From Pacificispira spongiicola (GTDB taxonomy: Bacteria > Pseudomonadota > Alphaproteobacteria > UBA8366 > Aestuariispiraceae), in NCBI RefSeq assembly GCF_012926505.1, contig NZ_JABBNT010000005.1:248001-312000 (forward strand): 64,000 nucleotides of DNA. Reading direction: 5' to 3'. Below are positions 46,743 through 56,068 of this stretch, one piece after another (position 1 is the first letter of the stretch; every line of letters begins with the position of its first letter). The translations under genes and the position numbers were made by a program. Under the pieces are notes generated by a model. It was not told the DNA's origin and did no database searches. It was given only the letters and a program-made list of their open reading frames with translations.

Positions 46743-47378
46743 TCAGTTCCCTCCCTGCCGATTGGTATTTTCGGTTTCGCGCATGGTACGCCCGGCCTCT
46801 TCAACGGCTTCTTCGGCCTCGTGGCTGACGATGATGAGGTCCTGCTTTCCGGTCCAGACACGCCAACCGGCCTGCAGCAACCGCAACGCCAGCAACGCCA
46901 TGCTGAGCGGCAGGATGAAGTAGGGAATGAAACGGGGCAGCTTTTCGTATTCTTCGCCATCGTTCATGAAGGCCGACACGAATTGCAGCACATCCGGCAT
47001 CGGGATATCGGCAACTTCCATGAAGGACGCCTTGGTCGCGAAACGCCACCAGTAATCCCATGCGCCGACGAACATCAGGCCTGCAAAGACAAGACAGGCG
47101 GCGACGGATAGCAGTGTCAGAAATTTACGCAGGCCCGGCGATACCAAGTTCAGGATCGCGTCGACACCGATATGCGCATTCACCTTCACGCCGTAGGATG
47201 CGCCCAGAAGGACGAGCCAGGCGAACAGGAACACGACGAATTCCAAGCCCCACAGGATGCCGCTGTTGAACACGTAGCGCAGGACGACGTTGATGAAGGT
47301 CACGACCGTCATCGTCCCCAGGATATACGCGATCAGCGTCTCTTCCAGATGGGTGACCCAAAGCCCCAGTTTTTGCAT
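46743..47378 (-). CDS. dctQ: C4-dicarboxylate TRAP transporter small permease DctQ
   Basis: A 211-aa protein with four helices and the segment ILWGLEFVVFLFAWLVLLGASYGVK. The ATG at 47378, preceded by GAGGGGAAGG, is preferred over an upstream in-frame ATG at 47462, which would add 28 residues lying in the dctP-dctQ gap. The periplasmic or central loop is longer than usual (residues about 110-160). It pairs with DctM. Confidence 0.92.
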   Translation of the reverse strand: MQKLGLWVTHLEETLIAYILGTMTVVTFINVVLRYVFNSGILWGLEFVVFLFAWLVLLGASYGVKVNAHIGVDAILNLVSPGLRKFLTLLSVAACLVFAGLMFVGAWDYWWRFATKASFMEVADIPMPDVLQFVSAFMNDGEEYEKLPRFIPYFILPLSMALLALRLLQAGWRVWTGKQDLIIVSHEAEEAVEEAGRTMRETENTNRQGGN

Positions 47379-47519
47379 TTCCTTCCCCTCACGCAGCCGA
47401 CGCGCCCATTGACCGGCGAACAGTGTTCGGTACGCAAAATTCGGTACGCGGTCGGTGCGCATCAGGCGGCGGCACGTGTCGCACCGCCGCCCGAATACGT
47501 CACCGATCAGATTGGTCTA

Positions 47520-48533
47520 TCAGTTACCGGCGTTATAGGACTGCGCCGCGGCGATCAGGTCTTCACCGATGCCGTCCGCGAACTGGGCCCAAACCGGCTT
47601 CATCGCCGTAACCCAGGCCGCGCGCTGTTCGGCGTTCAGGGTCCGCACGACATACCCGGCCTGAACGATCAGGTCGCGGTTCTGTTCGTTGACGGCGGTC
47701 GACGCAGAGTTCCGCTCGGCAGTGACTTCCGCCAGGATCTGGGCGAGTTGGTCACGGACACCGTCGTCCAGGCCGTCCCAGAACTCCGTCGACGTCACGA
47801 CGAGGTAATCTAGGATACCGTGGTTCGTTTCCGTCGAGCCGTCCTGAACTTCAAAGAACTTCTGGCCATAGATGTTGGACCAGGTGTTTTCCTGGCCGTC
47901 GACGACGCCGGTCTGCAGCGCGCCGTAGACTTCGCTGAAGGCCATTTTCTGCGGCACCGCGCCCAGGGCTTCGAACTGCGCCTGCAGCACGTCCGACGCC
48001 TGGATACGGAACTTCAGGCCCTTCGCGTCTTCCGGCAGCAGCAGCGGCTTGTTCGCCGACATCTGCTTCATGCCGTTGTGCCAGAAGGCAACGCCCAACA
48101 GACCTTTTTTACGCATGGAGTTCAGCAGCGCCTGACCGTCTTCGGAATTCTGGAACCGATCGACGGCATTCACGTCCTCGAACAGGAAGGGCAGGTCGAA
48201 AATACGGAACTTCTTGGTGAAGGTTTCGAATTTCGACAGCGACGGCGCGGCCATCTGGACGTCGCCGATCAGCATGGCTTCCAGAACCTTGTCGTCGTTA
48301 TACAGCTGAGAGTTCGGGTAGACGATCATGCACGCCTTGCCGTCCATTTCCGCATTCACGCGTTCGGCCAGCAGGTTCGCAGCGATCCCTTTCGGGTGCT
48401 TGTCGGTATTGGTGACGTGGCTGAATTTGATGACGACTTCGCCGTCCTGGCACGCATCCTGCGCCTGGGCACCGGCGGCGCCAAGGAAAGCAGACACGGC
48501 GGCCGCAGCCGCCACGGTAAGGAATTTCCGCAT
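47520..48533 (-). CDS. dctP: C4-dicarboxylate-binding periplasmic protein DctP
   Basis: A 337-aa binding protein with a Sec signal ending at GAAGAQAQ. The mature part KFSHVTNTDKHPKGIAANLLAERV, LKFRIQASDVLQAQFEALGAVPQ (Arg for the carboxylate) and VVDGQENTWSNIY are very close to the Rhodobacter-type DctP. It is the first gene of dctPQM. A sigma-54 promoter lies about 80 bases and two DctD-like sites about 180-225 bases upstream. Confidence 0.95.
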   Translation of the reverse strand: MRKFLTVAAAAAVSAFLGAAGAQAQDACQDGEVVIKFSHVTNTDKHPKGIAANLLAERVNAEMDGKACMIVYPNSQLYNDDKVLEAMLIGDVQMAAPSLSKFETFTKKFRIFDLPFLFEDVNAVDRFQNSEDGQALLNSMRKKGLLGVAFWHNGMKQMSANKPLLLPEDAKGLKFRIQASDVLQAQFEALGAVPQKMAFSEVYGALQTGVVDGQENTWSNIYGQKFFEVQDGSTETNHGILDYLVVTSTEFWDGLDDGVRDQLAQILAEVTAERNSASTAVNEQNRDLIVQAGYVVRTLNAEQRAAWVTAMKPVWAQFADGIGEDLIAAAQSYNAGN

Positions 48534-48610
48534 TGTATCCTCCCAAAAGGTTTACGGTATGTCCGTATGGTCATTGTCACACCTTCGCGGCGTGAATGCC
48601 GTCTTTCCAT

Positions 48611-48628
48611 CCGCAACGGGCGTGCCAA
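48611..48628 (-). promoter_or_regulatory. Sigma-54 (RpoN) promoter of dctPQM
   Basis: On the minus strand TTGGCACG-CCCG-TTGCGG gives TGGCAC (48622-48627) and TTGC (48613-48616) separated by 5 bases, the consensus -24/-12 arrangement. Transcription would begin near 48600, about 67 bases before the dctP start. The adjacent DctD gene encodes the expected activator. Confidence 0.85.
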
Positions 48629-48710
48629 AGCAGACGCATCGAGTCCGAATGGAATTCTTCTTATTTTTCAATGTTGTCTTTGAATGATACCACAGAACCG
48701 CGCGGGATAC

Positions 48711-48759
48711 TTGTGTGGATTCCCGCACAAAAGCCGGTCGGCCGTGCGGGAACCCGCAC
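48711..48759. promoter_or_regulatory. Tandem DctD-type upstream activating sites
   Basis: Site 1, 48711-48730, is a near-perfect palindrome with TTGTGTGG and CCGCACAA arms around ATTC. Site 2 has perfect arms GTGCGGG (48744-48750) and CCCGCAC (48753-48759) with CACAA following. Their centres are 31 bases apart, three helical turns. They lie between the dctD stop and the sigma-54 promoter, as for known DctD enhancers. Confidence 0.75.
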
Positions 48760-48778
48760 AAACCGGCGCGCCCGTCGG

Positions 48779-50107
48779 TTAGTCGTCGCGGAATTCCGAC
48801 GGCTGAATGCCATAGCGCTGGAATTTTTCGTATAGCGTCTTCCGACCGATGCCGAGCGCTTCGTGGCACGCCTTCACCGATCCGTTGAATTGGCGCAGGC
48901 TGCGTAGGATCTGATCCTTCTCAAAGGCGGCAACACGGTCCGGCAGGCTGTGCCCCGGCGCCTCCCCTATCGGCCCCGGCAAATCGAGGCCCAGAGCATA
49001 CCGTTCGGCCCGGTTCCTCAGCTCCCGAACATTGCCCGGCCAGTCTTCCGCCATCAGACGCGCGGTCAGCGCGGAATCGCGCATGGGCGGCGCAACATTC
49101 CGCCGGGCCGCGGATTGGGCGGCGAAATGGTCGAACAGGACCGGGATATCGTCCCGTCGGGACCGCAAGGGCGGCAGGCTGACGGACACGACGTCCAGCC
49201 GATACAACAGGTCTTCACGAAAGCTGCCGTCCTTAACCGCGTCCTTCAGGTCGCGTTTGGTCGCGGCGATGACACGAATATCAATCGGCACCTGCCGGTT
49301 TTCGCCCAGTGGCTCAATCACCCGTTCCTGCAAGACACGCAGCAGCTTCACCTGCATGTCCGGCGGCATGCTTTCGATTTCATCCAGGAAGACGGTGCCG
49401 CCATTCGCCGCCTCGAACTTACCGATACGGCGTTGTGCGGCGCCTGTGAAAGCGCCCCGTGCATGTCCAAAGAACTCGCTTTCCACCACGGTTTCCGGCA
49501 ACGCGCCGCAATTGATTGCGACGAAAGGCTTTTCGGCACGCGGCCCGAACCGGTGCAGGCACCGCGCAGCGACTTCCTTACCTGTCCCGGTCTCCCCCAG
49601 GATCAGCACATCGGCATCGCTGGCCGCGACCGCGCTTAGATGCCGACGCAGCGCTTCGGTCGCCGGATCGACGCCGATCAGCATTGCCTCCATCCCGTCG
49701 GCGCGTTCCAAACGTGCCCGGAACTTACGGTTTTCGATCACCAGCCGCCGCTTTTCCAAGGCGCGGCGCACGGCTTCCACCATGCGTTCCGGCGGGAACG
49801 GCTTTTCGATGAAATCGTAGGCGCCGTCGCGCATCGCCTCCACCGCCATGGCGATATCGCCGTGCCCCGTCATCGGGATAACCGGAATTTCCGGATCGAT
49901 TTCCCTCAGCGCGCGCAGCAGGTCCAGGCCGGACATTCCCGGCAGCCTGACATCCGTGACGACGACACCTTCGAAACTCGCAGAGACGCGCTTCACCGCA
50001 CTTTCCGCATCGCCCAGGGGATCGACCGCGATCCCGTCCAATTCCAATGCCTGAGCACAGGCCTTGCGCAGGGCCGGGTCGTCTTCGATCAGCAATACCG
50101 TCGCCAT
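48779..50107 (-). CDS. dctD: C4-dicarboxylate transport response regulator DctD
   Basis: A 442-aa NtrC-family activator. The receiver domain has IEDD and the phospho-acceptor Asp52 (VVTDVRLPG). The AAA+ domain has Walker A GETGTGKE, the sigma-54-contacting GAFTGA and Walker B VFLDEIE. A Fis-type HTH closes it (ACHEALGIGRKTLYEKFQRYG). It activates sigma-54 promoters after phosphorylation by DctB. It begins 10 bases after dctB. Confidence 0.95.
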   Translation of the reverse strand: MATVLLIEDDPALRKACAQALELDGIAVDPLGDAESAVKRVSASFEGVVVTDVRLPGMSGLDLLRALREIDPEIPVIPMTGHGDIAMAVEAMRDGAYDFIEKPFPPERMVEAVRRALEKRRLVIENRKFRARLERADGMEAMLIGVDPATEALRRHLSAVAASDADVLILGETGTGKEVAARCLHRFGPRAEKPFVAINCGALPETVVESEFFGHARGAFTGAAQRRIGKFEAANGGTVFLDEIESMPPDMQVKLLRVLQERVIEPLGENRQVPIDIRVIAATKRDLKDAVKDGSFREDLLYRLDVVSVSLPPLRSRRDDIPVLFDHFAAQSAARRNVAPPMRDSALTARLMAEDWPGNVRELRNRAERYALGLDLPGPIGEAPGHSLPDRVAAFEKDQILRSLRQFNGSVKACHEALGIGRKTLYEKFQRYGIQPSEFRDD

Positions 50108-50117
50108 CCGCCCGCCC

Positions 50118-52028
50118 CTACTCCGCCACGGCGGACATCGGTACCGCCCGCTTCAACGAGATATAAAAGGCCGCGCCGCCGTCCGGACGGTTGCGGGCGC
50201 TCAAATCGCCACCGAAACTGCGCATCACATTCCGAGAAATGGCGAGGCCGAGGCCCATTCCTTTTTCTCCTTTCTTGGTGGAGAAGAAAGGATCGAACAG
50301 GCGTTCCTGCGATTCTTCGGGAATGCCGGGGCCGGTATCCGCCAGGATGACGGTGATCGTCGACAGATCGGGCCAATCGACCGACACGGTCAGACGACGC
50401 GGCCCGTCGTTTTCCGCCATCGCGTCAGCGGCATTGCTGACCAGATTGGTCAGAACCTGCGTCAGTCCGGTTTCCGCGCCCAGGACCTGAATATCCGGCA
50501 CGGTCTCCAGCCCGGTCACCTCAACCCCCAAATCCGATATACGATGCCGTAGAATACGCAGCGCGCTGCCCAACGGTTTGCGCAGGCCCAGAACCTCGAC
50601 CGTCACTGGTTCCTGGCGGCTGTAAACCTTCAGATCACGCACGATGCGACCCATTCGGTCGCACAATTCCGCGATTTCCTTCAGGTTTTCCTCCGCCCGG
50701 TCGTTCATACCGCGCTCCAGAAATTTCCGCGCATTGTCGGCATAGGCGAGAACCGCACCGATGGGCTGGTTCAATTCGTGATTGATCCCGGCGGATATCT
50801 TGCCCAAGGCCGCCAGCTTTTCCGACTGAATCAAGTCCCCCTGCATCGCGCGCAGGCGGTCCGCCATGCTTTCGCGTTCGCCGATCTCCACGGACAAGGC
50901 GTCGTTGGCCTGCCGTAATTCGCGGGTGCGCTCGACAACGCGGGCTTCCAGTTCCCCGGCCCATTCTTCCAAATGTTTGGCGCGTTCCGCCTCGAACCGC
51001 CGCCGCTGGGACAGGTTCTGCTGATACTGCACCAAGGCCAGCGCCACCAGCCACAGGCTCGCCACCGCGAAGCCGGTCAATAGGGTGAGCATCAGGCTGC
51101 GGAAGCGGGCATCCGCCGTCGGGACCAGAACCGTCCCCGTCGCCGCCATGACCGGCACCTTGCGCGAGACCATCAAATGTTCGCCGTCCAACAGCGCGGG
51201 GCTGCCCTCCTCCGGTTCCACCAATGCGCCTAGAGGCAATTGGGCCTGAATGCGAATGGGCAGCGGCCGGACTTTTTCCAGGTCATAGCGCCGCGTGGCG
51301 ATCAGTTGCGCCATGCCGCTTTCCGTCACCTCGCTCAACGCGCCATAGACCCAGGCCGGGTCACTGGACAGGAAAACGATGCCCAGTTCATCCGTCACGA
51401 TCAGCGTCCCCGGCGCATTCCACAGGTCTTCCAGCGGGCCGCTGGGCACCTTCACCGCAACGACGCCGATAATCCGGCCCAGACCGTCACGAACCGGCGC
51501 GGAAAAGAAATGGCCCCTCACGCCGGATGTGGTGCCGAGTCCGAAGAAGCGCCCCCGTCCCCCGGCCAGCGCCTGCCTGAAATAGGGCCGATATTCGAAG
51601 CTTTTGCCGACAAAGGGCGCCGCCGACCGCCAGTTGCTGGCGATGAAGGTCATGCCGGTGCGATCCATGACATAGACGTCGGACGACCCGACTTCCGCAT
51701 TCATCGTCTCCAACAGGCGATTCAGGCGTTCGACCTCCACAGGGTCGTCCTTCGATCCGGACATGAAGGAGACGATGGCGGGATGCTTGGCGATCAGGTC
51801 GGGCACGGCCTCGAACTGCGCCAGGGTCAGGCCGAGTTCCACCGCATAAAGATCGAGGTTCCGCCGCGCCTGTTCGTCGAGGTCGCGAAACTGCCAATCG
51901 CGAATGGAAACATAGGCCGCCCACAATGCCGCGACGGACAGCACACCGGCCAACGCCCCAACCAAAGCTAGGGCCGTCCATCTCGTCAGTCGTTTTTCGG
52001 CCAACCGGGCCAGGGCATCGCGGATCAT
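50118..52028 (-). CDS. dctB: C4-dicarboxylate sensor histidine kinase DctB
   Basis: A 636-aa sensor. Membrane helices near residues 20-40 and about 310-330 flank a periplasmic double-PAS sensor containing FGLGTTSGVRGHFFSAPV. A coiled-coil linker follows, then the H-box LAALGKISAGINHELNQPIG and the ATPase motifs NAADAM, DTGPGIP and KGMGLGLAIS. The ATG at 52028 begins just before the first helix. A second ATG at 52094 overlaps the aldehyde dehydrogenase stop (ATGA) and would add 22 residues; it is possible. It senses C4-dicarboxylates. Confidence 0.92.
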   Translation of the reverse strand: MIRDALARLAEKRLTRWTALALVGALAGVLSVAALWAAYVSIRDWQFRDLDEQARRNLDLYAVELGLTLAQFEAVPDLIAKHPAIVSFMSGSKDDPVEVERLNRLLETMNAEVGSSDVYVMDRTGMTFIASNWRSAAPFVGKSFEYRPYFRQALAGGRGRFFGLGTTSGVRGHFFSAPVRDGLGRIIGVVAVKVPSGPLEDLWNAPGTLIVTDELGIVFLSSDPAWVYGALSEVTESGMAQLIATRRYDLEKVRPLPIRIQAQLPLGALVEPEEGSPALLDGEHLMVSRKVPVMAATGTVLVPTADARFRSLMLTLLTGFAVASLWLVALALVQYQQNLSQRRRFEAERAKHLEEWAGELEARVVERTRELRQANDALSVEIGERESMADRLRAMQGDLIQSEKLAALGKISAGINHELNQPIGAVLAYADNARKFLERGMNDRAEENLKEIAELCDRMGRIVRDLKVYSRQEPVTVEVLGLRKPLGSALRILRHRISDLGVEVTGLETVPDIQVLGAETGLTQVLTNLVSNAADAMAENDGPRRLTVSVDWPDLSTITVILADTGPGIPEESQERLFDPFFSTKKGEKGMGLGLAISRNVMRSFGGDLSARNRPDGGAAFYISLKRAVPMSAVAE

Positions 52029-52090
52029 GGAAGGACAGTAAATCAGGTCTTCCGAAAACGAAATCCGCGATAAACCTGACGGCCTGTCTA

Positions 52091-53482
52091 TCATCCCTTC
52101 CGGAAGTGATAGGATTTCGGGCGGGTCAAATTGTGGAAGCCGATCACCGACAGCGCGCCGCCGCGTCCGGTATCCTTGCAGCCGGTCCAGCAAAGCGCCG
52201 GGTCCAGATAATCCGCGCGGTTCATGAAGACCGTGCCGGTTTCGATCCGGTCGCCGATGGCGTCGGCCCGGTCGATATCCGCCGTCCACAGCGACGCGGT
52301 CAGGCCGAAATCGCAATCGTTCATCAGGCGGATCGCTTCCTCGTCATCCTTCACCTTCATGATACCGACGACGGGGCCGAAGCTTTCATCGCGCATCACC
52401 CGCATGTCGTGCGTCACATCGACCAGGATTTGCGGCATCAGATAGGTACCGCCGTCATCTTCCGGGAACCGCGACGGGTCGATCAGGGCACGAGCCCCCG
52501 CCGCCACGGCCTCGCTGGTCTGGGCGCGGACTTCCGCCGCAAACCGTTTGTTCGCCATCGGGCCCAATGTCGTCGCCTCGTCCAGCGGGTTGCCCAACTT
52601 ATAGGCCTCCGCGAAGACAATCGCCTTGTCGACGAAATCCTCGTACAGGCTTTCGACGACATAGATGCGCTCAATGCCACAGCAGCACTGACCCGCATTG
52701 TACATCGCGCCGTCCATCAGCGTATCGACGGCCTTGCCAAGATCCGCGTCTTCCATGACGTAACCGGGGTCTTTACCGCCCAGTTCCAGGCCGACCGCCG
52801 TAAAGGTCCCCGCCGCCGCCCGTTCGATGGCGCGACCGCCCCCGACGGACCCGGTGAAGTTGACGAAACCGAAATGCCCGGCCCCGATCAGCGCGCTGGT
52901 CGTGTCGTGATCCAGGAACACGTTCTGGAACACGTCTTCCGGCACACCGGCCTCGACAAAGGCGCGGACCATGCGTTCGCCGACCAACAGCGTTTGACTG
53001 GCATGTTTCAGGACCACCGTGTTCCCGGCAATCAGGGCCGGGGCGACGGTATTGATCGCCGTCATATAGGGATAGTTCCAGGGCGCGATGACCAAGACCA
53101 CGCCTTGCGGCACCCGCTTGATCCGCCGGTCGAAGGCCTCGCTGCTTTCGATCACCAGCGGGGCCAGCGCTTCTTCCGCGATCCCGGCCATATAGGAGGC
53201 GCGTTCTTTAACGCCGCCGAATTCCCCGCCAAAACGGACCGGGCGGCCCATCATATGCGCCAGTTCCGGCACAATCTCGTCATTCATTTCGCCCAGACGC
53301 GCGACCCCCTTCATGACCAAGTCGATCCGCTCCGTCAGCGGACGCGCGGCCCAGTCGGCCTGCGCCGCCTGGGCGCGCGCGACGACGGCATCCGCCTCGG
53401 CATTCGTCAGGACGGGGCGTTCAGCGAAAACCGATCCGTCGATCGGGGAGATACAACGAAGCACGTTACTCATTCGATCCAT
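52091..53482 (-). CDS. Aldehyde dehydrogenase family protein
   Basis: A 463-aa NAD(P)-dependent dehydrogenase. The catalytic Glu lies in LELGGKDPGYV and the nucleophile Cys in NAGQCCCGIERIYV. The N-terminus is short, as in succinate-semialdehyde-type or gamma-glutamyl-aminoaldehyde-type enzymes. It lies 29 bases after the glutamine-synthetase-family gene. It could oxidise an aminoaldehyde (PuuC-like). A start three codons later is also possible. Confidence 0.9.
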   Translation of the reverse strand: MDRMSNVLRCISPIDGSVFAERPVLTNAEADAVVARAQAAQADWAARPLTERIDLVMKGVARLGEMNDEIVPELAHMMGRPVRFGGEFGGVKERASYMAGIAEEALAPLVIESSEAFDRRIKRVPQGVVLVIAPWNYPYMTAINTVAPALIAGNTVVLKHASQTLLVGERMVRAFVEAGVPEDVFQNVFLDHDTTSALIGAGHFGFVNFTGSVGGGRAIERAAAGTFTAVGLELGGKDPGYVMEDADLGKAVDTLMDGAMYNAGQCCCGIERIYVVESLYEDFVDKAIVFAEAYKLGNPLDEATTLGPMANKRFAAEVRAQTSEAVAAGARALIDPSRFPEDDGGTYLMPQILVDVTHDMRVMRDESFGPVVGIMKVKDDEEAIRLMNDCDFGLTASLWTADIDRADAIGDRIETGTVFMNRADYLDPALCWTGCKDTGRGGALSVIGFHNLTRPKSYHFRKG

Positions 53483-53511
53483 CTTTCTTTTGGGCCTCAG
53501 GCTTTTGGGCG

Positions 53512-54873
53512 TCAGGCCCGTTCAAATCCGCGGGCGATCTCGTAATCGGTCACCACGCCTTCGAAATCCTCGATTTCCCATTCCGCCGCGCGGGCATAGT
53601 GGGTCACGACGGCGTCGCCCATCGCGTCCCGCAGCATCTTCGAGTCCAACAGCTTCTCCCGGGCGACATGCAGACTGCGCGGGATTTGGCCTGACTCGCC
53701 GGAATAGGCATCGCCGCTGAGCGGCGGAGCCAACGGCATCTTGTCCTCGATCCCCTTGATACCGGCTGCGATCTGCGCCGCCATGGCAAGATAGGGGTTC
53801 AGATCGGACCCGCCGATACGGCATTCGACGCGAACCGCCTTGGTACCGTCGCCGCAGAGCCGGAACCCCGCCGTGCGATTGTCCACCGACCAGACCATGC
53901 GGGTCGGCGCGAAGGAGCCCTTCTGGAACCGCTTGTAGCTATTGATATAGGGCGCCAGGAAATACGTTATGTCCGGCGCATAGGCGATCAACCCCGCCAT
54001 GTAATTCTTCATCAAGTCGGACATGCCCAGCTTATCGTCCGCATCGTAGAAGGCGGGCTGTCCGTCGCGCCACAGCGACTGATGCACATGGGTGGAAGAC
54101 CCGACCTTCCGTTGGTGCCATTTGGCGATGAAGCTGGCCGAATGGCCTTGCTGCCAAGCGATTTCCTTCGTCGCGTGTTTCGCGATCGTATGGTAGTCGG
54201 CGGTCAGCAGCGCGGGGCCGTATTTGATATTCAATTCTTCCTGGCCGGCTTCGGCTTCTCCCTTGGTGTTTTCCACGGGAATACCGGCGGCATAGAGATG
54301 ATTGCGCAACGGGCGCAGAACATGTTCTTCCTTCGTGGTCTGCAGGATATGGTAATCCTCATTATAGCCGCTGATCGGCTCCAGAGGACGATACCCGGAT
54401 TTCTGCAGTTCGCTCAGGCTCTTCTCGAACAGGAAGAATTCCAGTTCGGTCGCCATCATCGGCGTCAGCCCCATGGCCTCCAGGCGCGCGACCTGACGTT
54501 TCAGGATTTCGCGCGGCGAATGCGGCACGGGTTCATGCGTATGATGGTCCAGCACGTCGCACAGAACCAAAACGGTGCCTTCGAGCCACGGCACGGGCCG
54601 CAGGGTCGTCAGGTCCGGCTTCATGATGTAATCGCCGTAACCGCGTTCCCAACTGGTGGCTTCGAAGCCTTCCGGCGTCGACATTTCAAGATCGGTGGCG
54701 AGAAGATAGTTGCAGCAATGCGTTTCTTCCCAGGCGCTGTTCACGAAATGCGCCGCGTGGAAACGCTTGCCCAGGAGACGCCCTTGCATATCGACGATGC
54801 AGGCCAGGACAGTGTCCACCGTGCCGTCGGCAACTTGCGATTTCAGCGTCTCGAAACTCAGAACCACCGGCAT
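53512..54873 (-). CDS. Glutamine synthetase family ligase (PuuA-like)
   Basis: A 453-aa member of the GS fold, group III or PuuA-like. Active-site blocks are ATELEFFLFE (metal Glu), THVHQSLW, and NRTAGFRLCGDGTKAVRVECRIGG followed by NPYLAMAAQIAAGIKGIE. Relatives such as PuuA attach glutamate to an amine instead of ammonia. The neighbouring dehydrogenase and amidohydrolase fit a gamma-glutamylation route. Substrate unknown. It is 78 bases after the TRAP binding protein gene. Confidence 0.88.
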   Translation of the reverse strand: MPVVLSFETLKSQVADGTVDTVLACIVDMQGRLLGKRFHAAHFVNSAWEETHCCNYLLATDLEMSTPEGFEATSWERGYGDYIMKPDLTTLRPVPWLEGTVLVLCDVLDHHTHEPVPHSPREILKRQVARLEAMGLTPMMATELEFFLFEKSLSELQKSGYRPLEPISGYNEDYHILQTTKEEHVLRPLRNHLYAAGIPVENTKGEAEAGQEELNIKYGPALLTADYHTIAKHATKEIAWQQGHSASFIAKWHQRKVGSSTHVHQSLWRDGQPAFYDADDKLGMSDLMKNYMAGLIAYAPDITYFLAPYINSYKRFQKGSFAPTRMVWSVDNRTAGFRLCGDGTKAVRVECRIGGSDLNPYLAMAAQIAAGIKGIEDKMPLAPPLSGDAYSGESGQIPRSLHVAREKLLDSKMLRDAMGDAVVTHYARAAEWEIEDFEGVVTDYEIARGFERA

Positions 54874-54951
54874 TTAAAAACTCCGCTCCGGAAAATGGTG
54901 ATGTATTGGGGAAGGGTTCCGGCGCACCGAAGCGCACCGGAACCGTCGCCC

Positions 54952-55986
54952 TTAGGTGTAGCGGTACGGACGTCCCGCCTTTTGCATGTCGGCATTGTAT
55001 TTTTTGAAGATCTCGACGACCTTCGCCTTCGTCGGGGATTCAGCCGCGATTTCGTCCCAGAAGACAAGCGCTGCTTCTTCGACCGTGGCCCATTCCGCAT
55101 CCGGAATCGACGTCAGCTTCATTTTCGTGCCGTTGACGCGCAGGCTGGCTTCACCGCCCCAATACCACCACTGACGGTAATAGTGCGACTGATCGCAGCA
55201 GACGCGGAACAGGGTCTGCAGGTCTTCCGGCAGCTCGTTCCAACGATCCATATTGGCGAAGAACGATCCCGCCCAGGCGCCGGAGATATTGTTGGTCAGG
55301 AAGTAGTTGGTTACGTCCGCCCAACCGACCGTGTAATCTTCGGTGATGCCCGACCAGGCGATCCCGTCGAGTTCGCCGGTCTGCACGGCGACTTCGATAT
55401 CTTCCCAGGGCAGCGTGACCGGCACGACGCCGAACTGCGCCATGAAACGGCCCGCCGTCGGGAAAGTGAAGACGCGCTTGCCTTCCAGATCCTTCAGGGA
55501 GTTGATCGGGTCCTTCGTCGCGAAATGGCACGGATCCCAGGACCCGGCGGAAATGTGCTTCACACCGACCTTGGAATACTCCTCGTCCCAGATTTCATTC
55601 AGGCCGTACTGGTTAAACAGGACCGGCACGTCCAGCGAATAGCGCGACGCGAACGGGAAGTAGCCGCCGAAGACGGTGACTTCCGTCGGCGAGGCCATGC
55701 TGTCGTCATCCGACTGCACCGCGTCGATCGTGCCGCGCTGCATGGCCCGGAACAATTCGCCCGTCGGGACCAGCTGATCGGCGAAGAACAGCTCGATCTG
55801 CATGCGGTCGCCCGCGATCTTGTTGAACATGTCGATAGCGGGTTTCACGACATGCTCGGCAAGGGCCGGACCGGCGTAGGTCTGCATGCGCCATTTGATG
55901 GTGGACTGTGCGATTGCCGGCGTCGCCAGCGCAGCCGCCGGTGCCGCCATTGCCGCACCTTTCAGGAATGTACGTCTTGAAGTCAT
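54952..55986 (-). CDS. TRAP transporter substrate-binding protein with Tat signal
   Basis: A 344-aa binding protein. The N-terminus MTSRRTFLKGAAMAAPAAAL is a twin-arginine signal (RRTFLKG), unusual for TRAP proteins, which normally use Sec. The core, with VGVKHISAGSWDPCHF and GIAWSGITEDYTVGW, resembles the TakP-like group that binds 2-oxo or other monocarboxylates, but the ligand may be an amine-containing acid given the GS-like neighbour. Tat export suggests folding in the cytoplasm. Confidence 0.85.
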   Translation of the reverse strand: MTSRRTFLKGAAMAAPAAALATPAIAQSTIKWRMQTYAGPALAEHVVKPAIDMFNKIAGDRMQIELFFADQLVPTGELFRAMQRGTIDAVQSDDDSMASPTEVTVFGGYFPFASRYSLDVPVLFNQYGLNEIWDEEYSKVGVKHISAGSWDPCHFATKDPINSLKDLEGKRVFTFPTAGRFMAQFGVVPVTLPWEDIEVAVQTGELDGIAWSGITEDYTVGWADVTNYFLTNNISGAWAGSFFANMDRWNELPEDLQTLFRVCCDQSHYYRQWWYWGGEASLRVNGTKMKLTSIPDAEWATVEEAALVFWDEIAAESPTKAKVVEIFKKYNADMQKAGRPYRYT

Positions 55987-56068
55987 AACCGAACCTCCTC
56001 TGTTTCTCAGGTTATTGTAACGATAACGCGGCCCCCTCCCAGGGCTCTTTTATTCTCTGTCACTCGGG

